A stretch of DNA of 64,000 nucleotides from Botryotinia globosa (GCA_014898425.1 RCSZ01000006.1:1922001-1986000), one strand, 5' to 3'; counted from the first letter of the stretch, positions 1 through 13,215 are shown. The notes: generated by a model not told the origin, from the letters alone. Made by a program: numbers and translations.

Positions 1-1492
1 TGAGATGGATGGCAAAAACAGAGGAAGATCTGTATAGCAGTATAACGAGCTAAGTTGGTGTAATGTGTATAAACGTTTTCGAGTTGTATAGTAACCGTGT
101 ACAGCTATTCGTCGAACACCAAAATCACATCAAAAATAGTCATTTTGCTCTATTTATAATAATAGAAAACAAATATTAAAAATTATTATATTGAATCAAA
201 ATTTCTTAAATATAAGACTATTATTATTTATAAGATTGAATTAATATTAAAGAAAAAGTTCTTGATTTTCGTTTATTTTATTAATAAATTTCAACATTTT
301 GAATTTACATTAGCTTTTTATATAAACTTTATAATCAATAAAAATACTAAAAACAAATAAACTTATTTTTATTAAAATATAATTAAAATTAAAGAAATTA
401 ATATAAGATTTATTATATATAAATTACAATTTTATAGAAAAATATATTGATAATTTATATAAGTTTTGGTGCGATTTTGATATTCGATGAACAACTATGC
501 CCTAGTATTGTATTTACATGTATATAGTTAATAAGCTTTGATTGAAAGGAAGAATTGAAACATTAAATTACTTGATATAAATTATACATTGAAAATACCT
601 ATGTATCGATATTTCAATACTTAATTTGATAATAAATCGTGTTCCATCTAATTATAGATAGTATTTCAAATGTAACAAATTATAGACTTTTTTTATCGAG
701 ATATATATACCTATATATATCTCTATATATCCATCATTTAGTCGATAATAATGATTATCTGATTTGAAATTGCAGATCGAGAGGGAGTTTGTCTCGGTAG
801 TGGAAATAAGTGCGGGTACCTATTAATTAGATGTAGTAGATCTTGTATGAGGGGTTATACGAGGAAAATCTTGTTTTGATGACAAAGCTATATGTGAAGA
901 TCATAACCGAGGCACCTAGTAGATCTGAGAACTTACGCTTGTCACTTGGATTAAAGCTTGAGACTGTTTGGAGGGGATATCGGTGCAGTTTCGTAGGGCT
1001 GGGGCGATACAAGATCATGAACGAAAGGAGGATATCAGATGGTTGGATCACGTGTTGACGCGACAGGAAACCCCACAGTTTGGTAGATGGTGCGCTTTCT
1101 TATCTGGTTGTTTGATAGGAACTGATCAGAGCAGACAACGATATCATGAATTGAAGAGAACGAGAATGAAAGACGAGAAATAGGGAGAGGAATAGTGATA
1201 AGAGGTTCGATTTAGAAATGAAAGTTTCAATTGCAGTACCTATTCAACGATGCCTTAAATGCGACGAGAAACCGTATCGAAACTCGAAACGCGTCAATAT
1301 TTTTCTAATTCTCTTTCATGAGTGAATTCTTGATGGATTAACTTGATTTCTTTGCATGCTCATCAGCGATACTTAGCTAATTATTTTCCCGGATTTGAAC
1401 TCGAGATTCTCTTCCATAAACGATACATTTGTACCATTTCGGTGTTGATAGCATCAACGAAACCCTAGATTGCATTCCAACAGAATCCCATC
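1..1492. other. AT-rich non-coding stretch upstream of the SNF2 gene
   Basis: Positions 120-780 are strongly AT-rich with runs of A and T and no credible reading frame. The short open frames between 840 and 1180 overlap each other on both strands and show no domain or splice pattern. The last few hundred bases should contain the promoter and 5' leader of the gene starting at 1493, but I cannot place a specific element. Confidence 0.6.
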
Positions 1493-4400
1493 ATGCCTCG
1501 CACTTCGCATAATGAGGATGGAATGAGCACAGAAGATGAGGGCTTTGAGCGGAGACCCGATAAGATAAATGCACTACTTGCAGACGGTGGGTTGATCAGA
1601 TGTGTTTCTAATACATGCACTAATTATTCTTCAGAGGTTCTTTCAATCTCCGACGACGAGGATGATAACGAATCCGAACCGAAACTCTCCAATGCCGACA
1701 AGAAAGGCAAACGTAAAGCTCTTGAGCAAGTGGAATGGTCAGACGATGATGAAGAAGAAAACCCTTACGAAAAATTCAAGAAGAGGAAGTCCGAAAAACG
1801 CAAGAAGCTGAATGCACAAAAGAAACGTATAAAGGAGCGAGCAAAAGATGCGAAGCAGGCGAAGGAGAAGGGAGGCTCGTCCAGAACAAACGAAAGGGTA
1901 TGGGGCGACGATTCGGATTATGAAATGGACGATGAAATCCCCGAATATTTACAACTTAGACGGAGAGAATTCGATACGAATCTAGAAAAAATGAAGAGCG
2001 CCGGCCTTCAGCTCCCCCCTGACTATTCCGATATCTATTTCTCGGATGATGAGAGATTGGCAGAGCTTGAAGAACGACCGGACTTTCCTAGTACTGTGGA
2101 GCCATCAAGACCCTATGCAGATATCAACATGGAGTTATCCAACGGTGTCATACCAGCATCCATTGCAAAATATCTTCGAGATTATCAGGTGGATGGAGTC
2201 AAATTTCTCCACGAAAAATTTGTCTACCAGAAGGGTGGTATCTTAGGGGACGACATGGGATTGGGAAAAACTGTACAAGTGGCTGCTTTTCTGACTGCTG
2301 CCTTTGGCAAGACAGGAGATGAGCGAGATGGAAAACGTATGCGAAAAGTGAAGAACGCCGACGAAAAACGATGGTATCCTCGAATCCTTATTGTTTGCCC
2401 TGGCTCTTTGATTCAGAACTGGAAGAATGAGTTGATGAGATGGGGATGGTGGAATGTTGAAAAGTTTCATGGAGGTGTGAAGGAGAAAGAATTCGTACTT
2501 CGGAGTGCGCAATCTGGTCGGGTTGAAATTGTCATTACTACATATGCAACATACAAGAATCATAAGGATGCCCTGAACACCATTTCTTGGGATTGTGTTG
2601 TGGCTGATGAATGTCATCAACTCAAGGAACGGACATCTCTTACGACTCAGGCAATGAATGAAATTAATGCTCTGTGTCGCATTGGACTAACAGGAACGGC
2701 GATACAAAATAAGTACGAAGAACTTTGGACGCTGCTCAACTGGTGCTCGCCTGGCAAGGTTGGTCCGTTGGCTACTTGGGTTTCGACAATCTCAGAGCCT
2801 TTACGGATTGGGCAAAGTCACGACTCCACTAATCAACAGGTGAAACGGGCTAGAGAGACTGCAAAGAGGTTGGTTAATAACCTTATGCCTCATTTCTTTC
2901 TACGGAGGATGAAGACATTGATCGCCCATCAACTTCCGCGAAAGACGGATCGATTGTTACCATGTCCGCTTACTGATCTTCAACGAGAAGCATATGAGAG
3001 ATTTCTTGAGAGTGATGTCGTACTATTCGTCAGAAACCATGGCGAGCCATGCGATTGTGGCAATGGCAAAAATTTATCGCGTGGCGGCTGTTGTTATTCT
3101 AAAATACCTGGTACCAACACGAAATGGCAGGCCATGGTATTTCCTATCATGACCACACTTCAGAAGTTATCGAACCACTTGGCTCTTCTCCTGCCTAATG
3201 ACGGGGATCCTAGGGAGAAGCAAGAACGAGATCTGGAATTCCTCCAATTGATGCTACCAGATAGATGGGAGGAACTATACAAAGCTCGAGATTCAATTGC
3301 GAATCTGTCAAACCCGGAGTTTTGTGGGAAGTGGAAAGTGCTGAGGAAGTTATTGAAACATTGGCACGAGGAAGGAGACAAGGTTTTGATCTTTTCTCAT
3401 AGTGTCAAGCTATTGAGGATGCTTCAACATTTGTTCCAGAGTACTAGCTACAATGTTAGCTTCCTCAGCGGCGAAATGAAGTATGAAGATCGTCAGGATA
3501 CGGTAGATGATTTCAATTCTGATCCCAATCAATTTATCTTTTTGATATCAACCAAGGCTGGAGGTACGTTTACATTTTTTTCACTTCATGATATTCTACG
3601 TTGCATATCTTTTTAGATTTTTGATTCCCAAATTTAATACTGACTATGTCTATCTAATAGGCGTTGGCTTGAATATCACCAGTGCTAATAAAGTAAGTCT
3701 CATCTATTAACACACACATCCCAGCAATGTCTAATCTTACAGGTTGTTATCTTTGATCCCAATTGGAACCCCAGTTATGATCTACAAGCCCAAGATCGAG
3801 CATACAGAATAGGTCAGCTCCGAGATGTTGATTCATTTCGACTTGTTTCCGCTGGGACCATAGAAGAAGTTGTTTACGCTCGTCAAATATACAAGCAACA
3901 ACAAGCTAACATCGGATACAATGCTTCAATGGAGCGTCGATATTTTAAGGGGGTACAAAATGCTGCTGGCCAAAAAGGGGAGATCTTCGGATTAGATAAT
4001 CTATTATCTTTTCACGCGGACGAAATTCTACTTCGAGATATCGTCAATAAAACTAATGTCGCGGAGACGAGAGCAGGAGTCGCCATGGCTAGTTTTGATG
4101 TGCAAGCAGCACTTGACGATGATGACAACCCTCTTCGCGCAGACGATGATGATCCTAATGGTGCCATGAGTCAACTTGCCGCTCTGATAACTGAAAATGA
4201 AGAAGATATCAAGCGCTTGAAGAGACCCACTCCAAAATCTGATCCCATAGCCGCAATCCTAGCATCAGCTGGCGTGGAATACACGCACGAAAACTCGGAA
4301 GTAGTCGGCTCGTCAAAAGTAGAAGAAAGATTAAGTCGTCGTGCAGAAGAAACAGGTGGTGAAATTGGATATGGTGAAGAATTACTTTTTGGGCCCATGT

Positions 4401-4714
4401 CGCGACAAGAAGAAAATGGAAATGTACGCTATGAGTTCCACCCCCCAGAGGAGGTTATGAAGAGACAGTTCTGTACGATGGCAAGAACGTTTGGGTTTTC
4501 TAGTGCGACAGAATTTGCTTTTGTGGTGGAGGGATGGACGCAGAAACAGAGGACGGATTGTTTGGAGAGGTTCTATTTGAAGAGGAGAGAGAGGCTGGAG
4601 GAGTTGGATAGGGAGAAGGCGGAGAAGGAGAATGCTGAGAGAATGGAGAGGGAGAGAGAGCAGACAAAAGCTAACCTGGAGGGAGAGACGGAAAGTGATA
4701 ATGATGAATTGTGA
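1493..4714 (+). CDS. SNF2-family DNA-dependent ATPase, ERCC6/Rad26-like (ERCC6L2-like)
   Basis: Three exons (1493-3563, 3661-3692, 3743-4714) join in phase to about 1024 residues. Residues 1-200 are charged and acidic/basic low complexity. The SNF2 ATPase core follows: Walker A GDDMGLGKT with K259, the DEAH-box equivalent DECH at 372-375, and LTGTAIQN. The C-terminal helicase lobe starts near residue 635 (KVLIFSHS), continues through STKAGGVGLNITSANK across both introns, and ends with the arginine-finger motif QDRAYRIGQ. A Cys cluster (C520, C522, C533, C534) lies in the insert between the lobes. Known members of this group remodel DNA-protein complexes in transcription-coupled or related repair in the nucleus; that role is inferred from family. 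The C-terminal 90 residues are a charged helix. The subgroup (Rad26/CSB versus ERCC6L2) is uncertain, and ERCC6L2-like is favoured by the overall layout. Confidence 0.9.
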
Positions 4715-6439
4715 TGATACCCTATTTTTGGAGTTTGGTGTAAGGGAGAATGGGCATTGGGTTTTCTAAGGTCTAAGTCTTGAGATGATGTATTTCTATT
4801 AATTAAATGCGTGGGCTTTCAATCTTGAGTTTAGATTTGCATGTCCAATGTGGTTTCATAACATGAATAATACACACTGCATACAACTTATCTTTGAATT
4901 TCGAAAGAAGAAGAAAAACCGCTTGAACACTGAACAATCAATTTTAGTTAGTTACCTAGTAGTCCACTTTACAAACCAGCGACATAAGCGCCAGATGCTT
5001 TTTTCGATCCAACAGTCTCTGCAAAGTCCCGTGATAATAGTCATTGTTCCACAAGGCGTTCCACAAGCGGAGAATATGAGTGGTTGACGGGTACACGCAT
5101 ATGTTTGGCGGGGTGTCAAGTTTCGAGGAAATGGGATTGGTGAGATTGGTGGGGATATTCGGGGATAGATTTTGGTGATGATTATGATTATCTGGAGGTA
5201 GGGAGAGATTTTTTTAAAAGGGTTAGGGAGGTGGAAAGAAGTCAGGGGAAAGGAAGGAGGGAGGCAAGGGGACAAGGGGAGAAGTGGTTCGGAATTTATA
5301 CCAGGAAATGAGTGCTCGGATTCGGAACTCAGACTTGGTAGATGGAGACTTGAGGAATCGGATTGAAGAAAAGAAAGAAAGAAGGGCTTCGGGTAGCTAC
5401 AGGGACCAGCGGTAGGTATCGAAAGTAGGAGATTCAATCGAGCAATCAAGAAGAAACTTGGAAAGAAAGGGCCCGTAGGGTAGTATTGAGGATGAAAAAT
5501 CAGGGTGCAGCGGCTGGTTGAAATCTCCAATGAATTAGGGGTCTTGGGATATTATTATTATTGTTAGATGAGAGCGGGGAATTATAATGGAGCGGATATG
5601 CGCAGGTACGGGGAATGATGGGATTCGAAGATTTGGTGAAGGATGCATGCGTCGATCATGACTCAAGAGAAATACTTTTGTGGTTGGTGTGTTGTCGATA
5701 CATTGTTGGATTTTGGTTGAATCATATGTGTGGATGGATGGGTACATGTCGTGGATTTGATGGTAGGTAATTCTGGGAATCGGCGGGGTTAAGGCAGAAT
5801 TATATGTATAATGTATCGCACCTCTGATGGAGTGATGGAGAAGAAAAAGAAATTTGAGTGGAGTGGATTTGGTTCCTGATTGAATCATTATTCGTGATCG
5901 GTTTGGTTGATAGGTAAGAGGGCAGTTTATCTTCAACGGAACATGGAGTTAAAGTGTGGGTTTTGGACAGACGCACTTTCTCTGGTTGTTGATTTGTAAT
6001 GCATGGAATGAGATGTGGCATATCTTGTTCTTTTCTTTTTCTTCGACTGAAGGGAGGTCTTTGTATTCTTTACTGACTCTCCATACGATGCGCATAGACG
6101 AGGCGAATGCGCTCGATGAATTGCGATCTGTCCGCCAACGCGACGACTTGGGGTTTCAAAAGAAAGTAGGATTCCGATTTCCAATAATCTGAACTGCAAT
6201 CCGAAAATCAGAGGCTTTTAGATCCTAGATTCTTAGATGGTTCAAACAACATGAAATTCTGAATTTGATTTGACTATTGTGCTGCTTTTAGCCATTGAGA
6301 ATCTGCGTTCACTCTGCTAGTCGGGACGGACGCCGTAATACTACACGTTGCGAGCTACACATAGCGTACACGGAGGACTTCTGCCAGTCGCCATATTTCA
6401 TATGCCGATTCATCACTTGATCTCTGGCCACTTCAAGCA
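4715..6439. other. Intergenic, no supportable gene
   Basis: Several overlapping open frames on the minus strand between 4950 and 6200 are rich in Ser/Pro/Ile/His. They read like translated non-coding DNA, with no domain, no splice pattern and no conserved motif. I see nothing else beyond the 3' end of the SNF2 gene and the presumed promoter of the gene at 6440. Confidence 0.5.
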
Positions 6440-7513
6440 ATGGCAGATGTACACTTTCGCTTCCACGATTTTGACAGGAGACATGAGCTTGAGGTTCGGG
6501 TCCGAGGGAATATAGATGCCGGGGCAACAAGAGCGGAGATTGCAGGGTTGAGGGCGGAATTTAGGAGGGTACAGGCTGAATTGCGACATCAAGAGGAGAG
6601 AATTATAAGAATGGGGAATGAGGTTGGAGGGATGAGAGGGGAAATCAGGGACGTGAGGGAAGAGTTGAGGATGACGAGGAGAGAGCTCTGGGGGACCAGG
6701 GCAGAATTATCGAGGTTGAGAAACGAAGGCCTGCAAGATAGGAGAGACTTGAGAGGCTTAAGACAGGATCTTCTGGATTTGGAAGGAGAGATTGTGGGGT
6801 TTAGGGGTGAAATGAGGAATGAGATCAGAGGTATAAGGGAGATGAGGGAAGAGGTTTTAAATTCCATTGATGAAGTTGAGAGGGGACAAAGGGAAAGGTT
6901 GAGAGATGCTACCATGAGTATTGAAAGATTGAGAAGAGAGGTTATGGAAGAACTGGTTAGGAGGGATGCGAACAACGTTCAAATGGAGCTACGATTAGTG
7001 GAGGGATTAGCGAGGCGGGATACCGAAAGCATTCAAATGGAAGTACGAATAATGGAAGGATTGGAGAGAAGCGATGAACACAATATTCGAATGGAGCGGC
7101 GGCTGATGGGAGAAGTTCAAGATCTGAAAACGAGGAACGCAGAAAGATCAGAGAGGGAAGATGAATTGATAAATGATGTAGATAATCTAAGGAGTAGGAA
7201 TTTAGAGAATGAAGAGGCAATGAGAGGTGAAATTGAAACTCTGGGTAATAGGATGGACGCTTTGGCGCTGGAAAACGGGGGGTTAATGGAAAGAGTAACG
7301 TGGTTGGAGACGCCGGGACCTGAAATTGAGGAAGACATCGAGCCGGTAGACGATCAAGTAGTTAATGATATGGGCGCAGAACGGCACGATAAAGGAAGCC
7401 GAAAGAAACGTGAGAGGAGAAGATGCAAGTGGCCGAGATTCTGTACCGGAAGTAAGAAACATAGTATTGGGAAGGACCTAGCTTTAAGGATTGTGAAGTA
7501 TGCAGTTACATGA
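6440..7513 (+). CDS. Orphan coiled-coil protein with internal 18-residue repeats
   Basis: A single uninterrupted exon encodes 357 residues. I do not recognise a family. Residues 25-295 are dominated by Arg, Glu, Leu and Met in heptad-like spacing, predicting a long coiled coil. Residues 174-227 contain three successive 18-residue repeats of the form R-(R/S)-D-x4-(I/V)-(Q/R)-M-E. An acidic stretch (about 300-320) is followed by a basic Lys/Arg-rich tail (about 328-345). No signal peptide or membrane segment is visible. The frame is much longer than chance allows, and the composition on the plus strand is coherent, while minus-strand frames here are shadows. Such proteins are often structural or scaffold components, but no function can be assigned. 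The start is the first ATG of the frame. Confidence 0.7.
   Translation: MADVHFRFHDFDRRHELEVRVRGNIDAGATRAEIAGLRAEFRRVQAELRHQEERIIRMGNEVGGMRGEIRDVREELRMTRRELWGTRAELSRLRNEGLQDRRDLRGLRQDLLDLEGEIVGFRGEMRNEIRGIREMREEVLNSIDEVERGQRERLRDATMSIERLRREVMEELVRRDANNVQMELRLVEGLARRDTESIQMEVRIMEGLERSDEHNIRMERRLMGEVQDLKTRNAERSEREDELINDVDNLRSRNLENEEAMRGEIETLGNRMDALALENGGLMERVTWLETPGPEIEEDIEPVDDQVVNDMGAERHDKGSRKKRERRRCKWPRFCTGSKKHSIGKDLALRIVKYAVT
6959..7120 (+). repeat. Three tandem 54-bp coding repeats
   Basis: Three consecutive 54-nt units lie inside the coiled-coil gene. Each encodes 18 residues beginning RRD, RRD and RSD and containing VQMELR, IQMEVR and IRMERR. The units have diverged at many positions, so the duplication is not recent. 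The 18-residue period is not a whole number of heptads, which implies a stutter in the coil. Confidence 0.75.
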
Positions 7514-10027
7514 GCATGGGTTTGAACATGATATGTGACTGAATGGAATGGGAAGATTTTCACAAGAACCTTTTGATGCTATCCAAGTGACATTCTCGAA
7601 GAACAATCATCATTCAAGCCCGCTATACGTCGAAGAGCTGACCATGAAAACAAAGAAACTTTCACTTTCATTCACGTCAAACACGCTTACAGGATCATCC
7701 TTAAAAAAGACGATCCCCAAAATTAAGTAGGAAGATGGTCAAGCCAACTCACCAAGATCTTCAGGTACGCTCTCAGTAATACCCTTGGTACTTCCCGCCG
7801 CTACCGGCCATCGCGGCGATGAAAACAAATTCTCATCATATCACTTCTTAGTATCTATATCCACTCGGATCTTTCATATTCAAGACTCTTTGCACTTTCC
7901 AGACCATTTCATACTCGGCCAATTATTCAACCAATGCTACCATGACCAAAACTTAATTTTAAGAATAATCATCAAGAAGTCGATGTCCTAGTCTGAATCC
8001 TTCGCGAGACGACCTGCATTTGTGTTTGAGGTACTGGTAGCAAGTTTCATTGGCTATACATACGAAGGTTCGAAGCAACTCCTACTATGTAACAATAAGA
8101 GAGGATATCTGGTCGGACCGACTATAATGCCGCGGTTTGGAGAGTATGATATAGCAATTGCTTGCATCGCAGCTTTCCAACGAGCAGAAGAGGAAAAGGT
8201 GGACAGAATCAAAACGAATCTGAATCTGAAGAGATATCTATGAACCCAGAAATCGTCGAGTACAACAGCATGCTGTGGAAATATCATAAATGACCATTGC
8301 CATGCAATCGTTGGGTTCGCGCCACTGGAACAGAGCCAAGACAGACCAATTCAGGGTAGCTTCTTGTATAGACCCCAAAGAACTTTACCTATGAAAATTG
8401 GCAGGACATGAATGAGAAAAGGACTTGCAGAGATCGTATTATCAATACGAAACGATTTTGTGTACCAGCATCGACGAAGACAATATCCTTGTGTGACCAC
8501 AACACAACCTCCAAGTTAAAGAAGTGAAGCAAGGAGAAGAATAGCTATAACAATTTCGGACCGATGATATATGCGCCAAGTATGTCGAGTTTTGAAATGC
8601 ATGAAAAATGCCCTTCTCGGCGTCAGCCATGTGCGGCGGGGGTTTTCACACTCAGTACATAATCGTTGTGTGTATTGGATAGGTTTTGGCTAGGATTCCA
8701 AGGAAAAACTTGCCACCCGTTCTGAACACAGCATGCATGTGATATACGAATTGAGAGTACGACTGATAATTTATGTACCTTTTTCATTGTTTCTGCACCA
8801 TTTTCCAATGAAGCATGTAAGTTATATCGTTGTCGCCTTCACAGATGAACATTGGCTACACGTGGTTGAATTTAGGTTATCTTAGCGCCGTTTGTGCCGA
8901 GGACAAGCTCTCCTCTTCTTAGCAAATCCTCCACAATCCTCCACATTCCTATAAAATTGGCCACGACACCTCGATTCACTTCAAATTCTTACAGCATCTC
9001 ATACAATCATGTTCACCTGACGGACCGAATACTGACAGCTAAGAATGGCAATTACACCGTTCAATATGGCCCAGCAATTGTGATGAAGATGATCCAAGTT
9101 GTTGGGATGAGATCCATTCATCCCATTTGATATCCATTTGAAATATCATGAATTCCAAGAAACTATCCAATTAACGAAGTCACACGACAGAAAAAGTTCA
9201 ACCGAAAAAGGTTTCTCGAGACTCGAGCTGCATGGAAAGGTTGGTGCGATTCACTGTGATTGGACATAACATCTTAACCTACCCCAGAAAGTAGTTGGAT
9301 ACTTTCCGATGAACAACCTCCCTTCCCCGCAATTGGTTGTGAAGGGTGTCGATGCTTCCAAGGGCTTCAACTTGCATTTTATGGCTTCTCAATGGCTACA
9401 GATTCCATTAGAGTTTGAGAATCCTTGTAAGAAGTCTTCGATATGATGATCAACACACTACACATACTGTCCTTCATTGTCATATGTAACATTGCTATTC
9501 CGCACGTAATTTGGCCAAGACTCCAAATCACCCCAGATTTAATATTGAAGTTCGTTTATGGTCTCATTAGTTTTGGGATTCATTTTGTTTTGATATTACT
9601 TACTCATTGTGTATTAATCTCCTTTCCACCACATGTACGGTACGTAGGTACGTAGGTATCTCCCGTATGCAAGCCTTGGAGCTTTTCTTCCATGCATCCA
9701 ATCATCCATTTTACATACCGAACCAGTGAATCCCTTGCTCATCGTATGGTACTTTCCCCACGGAAATTATCCAATTAATCCCTTTTAGATGCGAATCGTA
9801 TTAAATAAACTTCATACATAGAATCGTACCTGCCTACCCCTCTACATAAACAAGACCTTCTTCCTTTCACTTCACAAATTCTAGATTTTCACACAACATT
9901 AATTTCATACCACTTTTCCTCTTAATTCAAATTCTCCTACGGAAATCTTTTTGGCATAAATTACACTATCCTCATTCTTTAATCCATCTTCGTTGCTTAA
10001 TCTGTAATCAGAATATCAATCAACAAG
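7514..10027. other. Intergenic, hexose transporter upstream region
   Basis: Short open frames here are all under 80 residues, overlap on both strands and show no conserved pattern. From about 9840 the sequence becomes pyrimidine-rich (many TTC/TCC tracts) up to the transporter ATG at 10028, as is common for leaders of well-expressed fungal genes. I cannot place a TATA box or specific operator with confidence. Confidence 0.5.
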
Positions 10028-12011
10028 ATGGGCATCTCAATTGTCAAGCCCGCGGGCGTTCCTGGTAGATCATGGCCAGCAGTAAGTGTCTATCTACATG
10101 GCTTTCTTGAACAGAATTAACAGTTTGATTAGATCGTCATCGGTTGCTTCGTTGCATTTGGTGGTCTCCTTTTTGGTTATGATACAGGTACTATTGGTGG
10201 TATTCTGGCCATGGAGTAAGTTAATACCATTGACACTGATGTGGCTTCAATCTAAAGCATCTTCTTACTGACACTTTGTCCTAGCTATTGGCGAAACGAA
10301 TTCTCTACTGGTTACGTCAATCCGAATGATAAACGTCTCGATGTTTCTCCATCTCAATCTGCCGCCGTCGTCTCCATTCTATCCGCTGGTACTTTCTTCG
10401 GCGCACTCACTGCAGCCCCTCTTGCGGACTTCTTTGGTCGACGTCTTGCTCTGTTGATATCTGCTGGTATTGTCTTTAATTTCGGTGTTGTTTTACAAAC
10501 AGCTTCGACTGAGTTGCCAATGTTCATTGCTGGTCGTTTCTTTGCTGGTTTTGGAGTTGGTCTCATCTCTGCTTTGAGTAAGTGTTTTCATGTCATCTTG
10601 GCACAATCTGATTCATTAGCATTCATCCCTACTGCACATAAGTTAAAACATCAAACTAATACTGTCTTTCCTAGTTCCACTTTATCAATCCGAGACAGCC
10701 CCTAAATGGATTCGTGGTGTCATTGTTGGATGTTACCAATTAGCTATTACAATCGGTCTTCTTCTTGCAGCTGTTGTTGATAACGCGACACAACACCGAA
10801 GTGATACTGGATCATATAGAATTCCCATTGCCATTCAATTCCTTTGGGTACGTCACATTATTCCCAGTCTACAGGTACTTTACTAACATCTAACAAGGCT
10901 ATCATTTTGGTCGTCGGATTATTGTTCTTGCCTGAAACCCCTCGCTACTTGATCAAGCGCGGCAATTATCAAAAAGCCGCTGAATCACTCGCTAAGCTCC
11001 GTCGCCTACCCCACGATGATCCATATATCCGTGAAGAACTAGCTGAGATTCAAGCAAATCATGAATATGAACTCAAACTTGGCAAAGCTTCTTATCTTGA
11101 TTGTTTCAGAGGTGGTATGGCTAAGAGACTGGCAACTGGATGTCTTCTCCAAGCTTTGCAACAACTTACTGGTGTTAACTTTATCTTTTGTAAGTCTACT
11201 TCTCAAAATAAAATTATACATGGAACACTACTAATGATATTACATAGACTACGGTACTCAATACTTCAAGAACTCTGGAATCAGCAATGCCTTTGTCATT
11301 CAAATGATTACCAGTGCCGTTAACGTATCATCTACCCTTCCTGGCTTATACGGTATTGAGAAATTTGGTCGTCGTCCACTTCTCTTATGGGGAGCCGTAG
11401 GAATGTGTATCAGTCAGCTTCTCGTCGCCGTCTTGGGTACCGTCACCACTGGACAAAATGCCGATGGATCCGTATTTGCTAAAAACGTTGCTGGACAAAA
11501 GGCTTCCATCGCATTCATCTGCATCTATATTTTCTTCTTTGCATCCACCTGGGGCCCTCTCGCATGGGTTGTCTGCGGCGAGATCTTCCCTCTCAAAGTC
11601 CGCGCCAAGGCTCTCTCCATGTCCGTCGCCACCAACTGGCTTCTCAACTGGGCCATTGCCTATTCCACCCCTTATCTAGTCAACTACGGAGAAGGAAACG
11701 CCAATCTCCAATCGAAGATCTTCTTCATCTGGTTCGCCTGCTGCTTTGTATGTATTGCTTTTGTGTACTTCATGATTTATGAAACCAAGGGCTTATCATT
11801 GGAACAAATTGATGAATTGTATGAGAGCAAGACTAGCGCTAAGAATTCCGTTCACTGGAAACCCAGCAAACATTTTGTTGATTTGGTCGATGGTCATGAG
11901 AATGGGGGGGTTTTGGTGGATGAGAAAAATGAGGCGCAGCATAGTACTCATTCTCCTGCTCATCATTCGGGATTGGGTCATGATAATGCGGTTGCGACGG
12001 GTCATCAGTAG
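10028..12011 (+). CDS. MFS hexose (monosaccharide) transporter
   Basis: Six exons (10028-10081, 10133-10215, 10285-10577, 10675-10847, 10898-11189, 11248-12011) splice in phase to about 552 residues, the normal size for this family. The protein has 12 predicted membrane segments. Sugar-porter signatures are clear: GGLLFGYDTGTIGGI in TM1, ADFFGRR in the TM2-3 loop, PETPRYL after TM6, QQLTGVNFIFYYG in TM7, FGRRPLL in the TM8-9 loop, and WGPLAWVVCGEIFP in TM10. It should import glucose or related hexoses across the plasma membrane by facilitated diffusion or proton symport. The C-terminal tail after TM12 is about 60 residues, hydrophilic and His-rich, and too short for a glucose-sensor tail of the Snf3/Rgt2 kind. 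The exact sugar specificity cannot be read from the sequence. Confidence 0.95.
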
Positions 12012-12762
12012 ATTTGAGTTCTCTGAACGGGTTTCTATGATCGATTTTCTATCTGTGGTTGTGGTGGATGGCGGGGGTTGTTACTTGTGGATTTGGAATC
12101 GTATGGTCTCGTGCCATATCATATCATCATGATACTTTCGCTTTCACCTTCAACTCCATCTCCATCTCCATCTCTGTATGTTTCAACCTTGCCGATACCT
12201 AATCATCTACCTGCCTCCCTAGTCACTTGATCAATCATGGATCATGGAGTTTCAAGTATAGCTCATCGTGTATACAAATCCTCTGTCTCTTTCTCTCTTT
12301 CTTTCTCGACACGGGTTTTGATAGTTGTTGCTGTTATGGGGGGAGTGCCAGTGAAATGGAATGGGCGGAGTTTGTATTCATGGGTTGGGTTGGCTCTGTC
12401 GGAACTGAATGAGCGAATAAATGAAATGAAATGAAATGAAATGCATAGCTTGCAATTGTTCTTAATACTACCTACCTACTTACCTAGGATACCTACACAA
12501 CCTATTAATTGATTAGTTTATTTAATTGTATACGTCGCGTTGTTTTGTTCGTTTTTGAATTTGTGTACTTGTGTACGTGTTCACTTGTTCACTTGTACAC
12601 ACTTACTCGTTTTGATAAATGGAAGATGTGCTATGTATGATATTATGATATTATTAATTAATTCTTTGGGGCGTACGATATAATTCTTTGATTTTAATCT
12701 CTTCTTTTCGGTCTTTATATTCCGCACTCACTTACCTCCTCATTAATGAGTGTTATATTCCC
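12012..12762. other. 3' flank of the transporter, low complexity
   Basis: Downstream of the transporter stop the sequence carries AAATG pentamers (around 12420-12442) and other simple-sequence patches. No gene is visible. The transporter's 3' UTR should lie in the first part. Confidence 0.5.
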
Positions 12763-12864
12763 TATATTCTATATTCTATATTCTATATTCTATATTCTAT
12801 ATTCTATATTCTATATTCTATATTCTATATTCTATATTCTATATTCTATATTCTATATTCTATA
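12763..12864. repeat. (TATTCTA)n heptanucleotide microsatellite
   Basis: About 14 nearly perfect copies of a 7-bp unit, TATTCTA, run without interruption. Confidence 0.95.
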
Positions 12865-12990
12865 TATTTATTATATTAAATCAAATCACGTTCATCACAT
12901 TATATTATATTCATCAATCGATTAATTAATTATAATACTTATTAATAAATATATTATTCTATAATTTAAAATATAAAAATTCTAATATCT

Positions 12991-13073
12991 ATTTACCTAT
13001 CTATTTATTTATTTATTTATCTATTTATTTATCTATTTATTATCTATCTATTTATCTATCTATTTATCTATCT
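12991..13073. repeat. ATTT/CTAT tetranucleotide repeat tract
   Basis: Mixed TTTA and CTAT tetranucleotides form a continuous imperfect microsatellite. Confidence 0.85.
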
Positions 13074-13215
13074 ACCTCCCTCCCCATTACAATTAAAACT
13101 CCATCCTCAAATCCCCATTCCAAATCCCTATCTCAAATCCTCATTTTTATACCTTTCTACAACAACCTTTTCTATCTCCTCCCTCTCTTTTATTCTTATC
13201 TTATTCTTATTCTCA

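Noticed and set aside
1385..1405. GTTCAAATCC on the minus strand, like a tRNA T-loop
   Set aside because: The flanking bases do not form a T-stem, and no matching acceptor stem or D-arm could be found around it.
4952..5530. 192-residue minus-strand frame downstream of the SNF2 gene
   Set aside because: Ser/Pro/Leu/Ile-rich with no motif or splice partners, the kind of frame expected in purine-rich intergenic DNA read on the complement.
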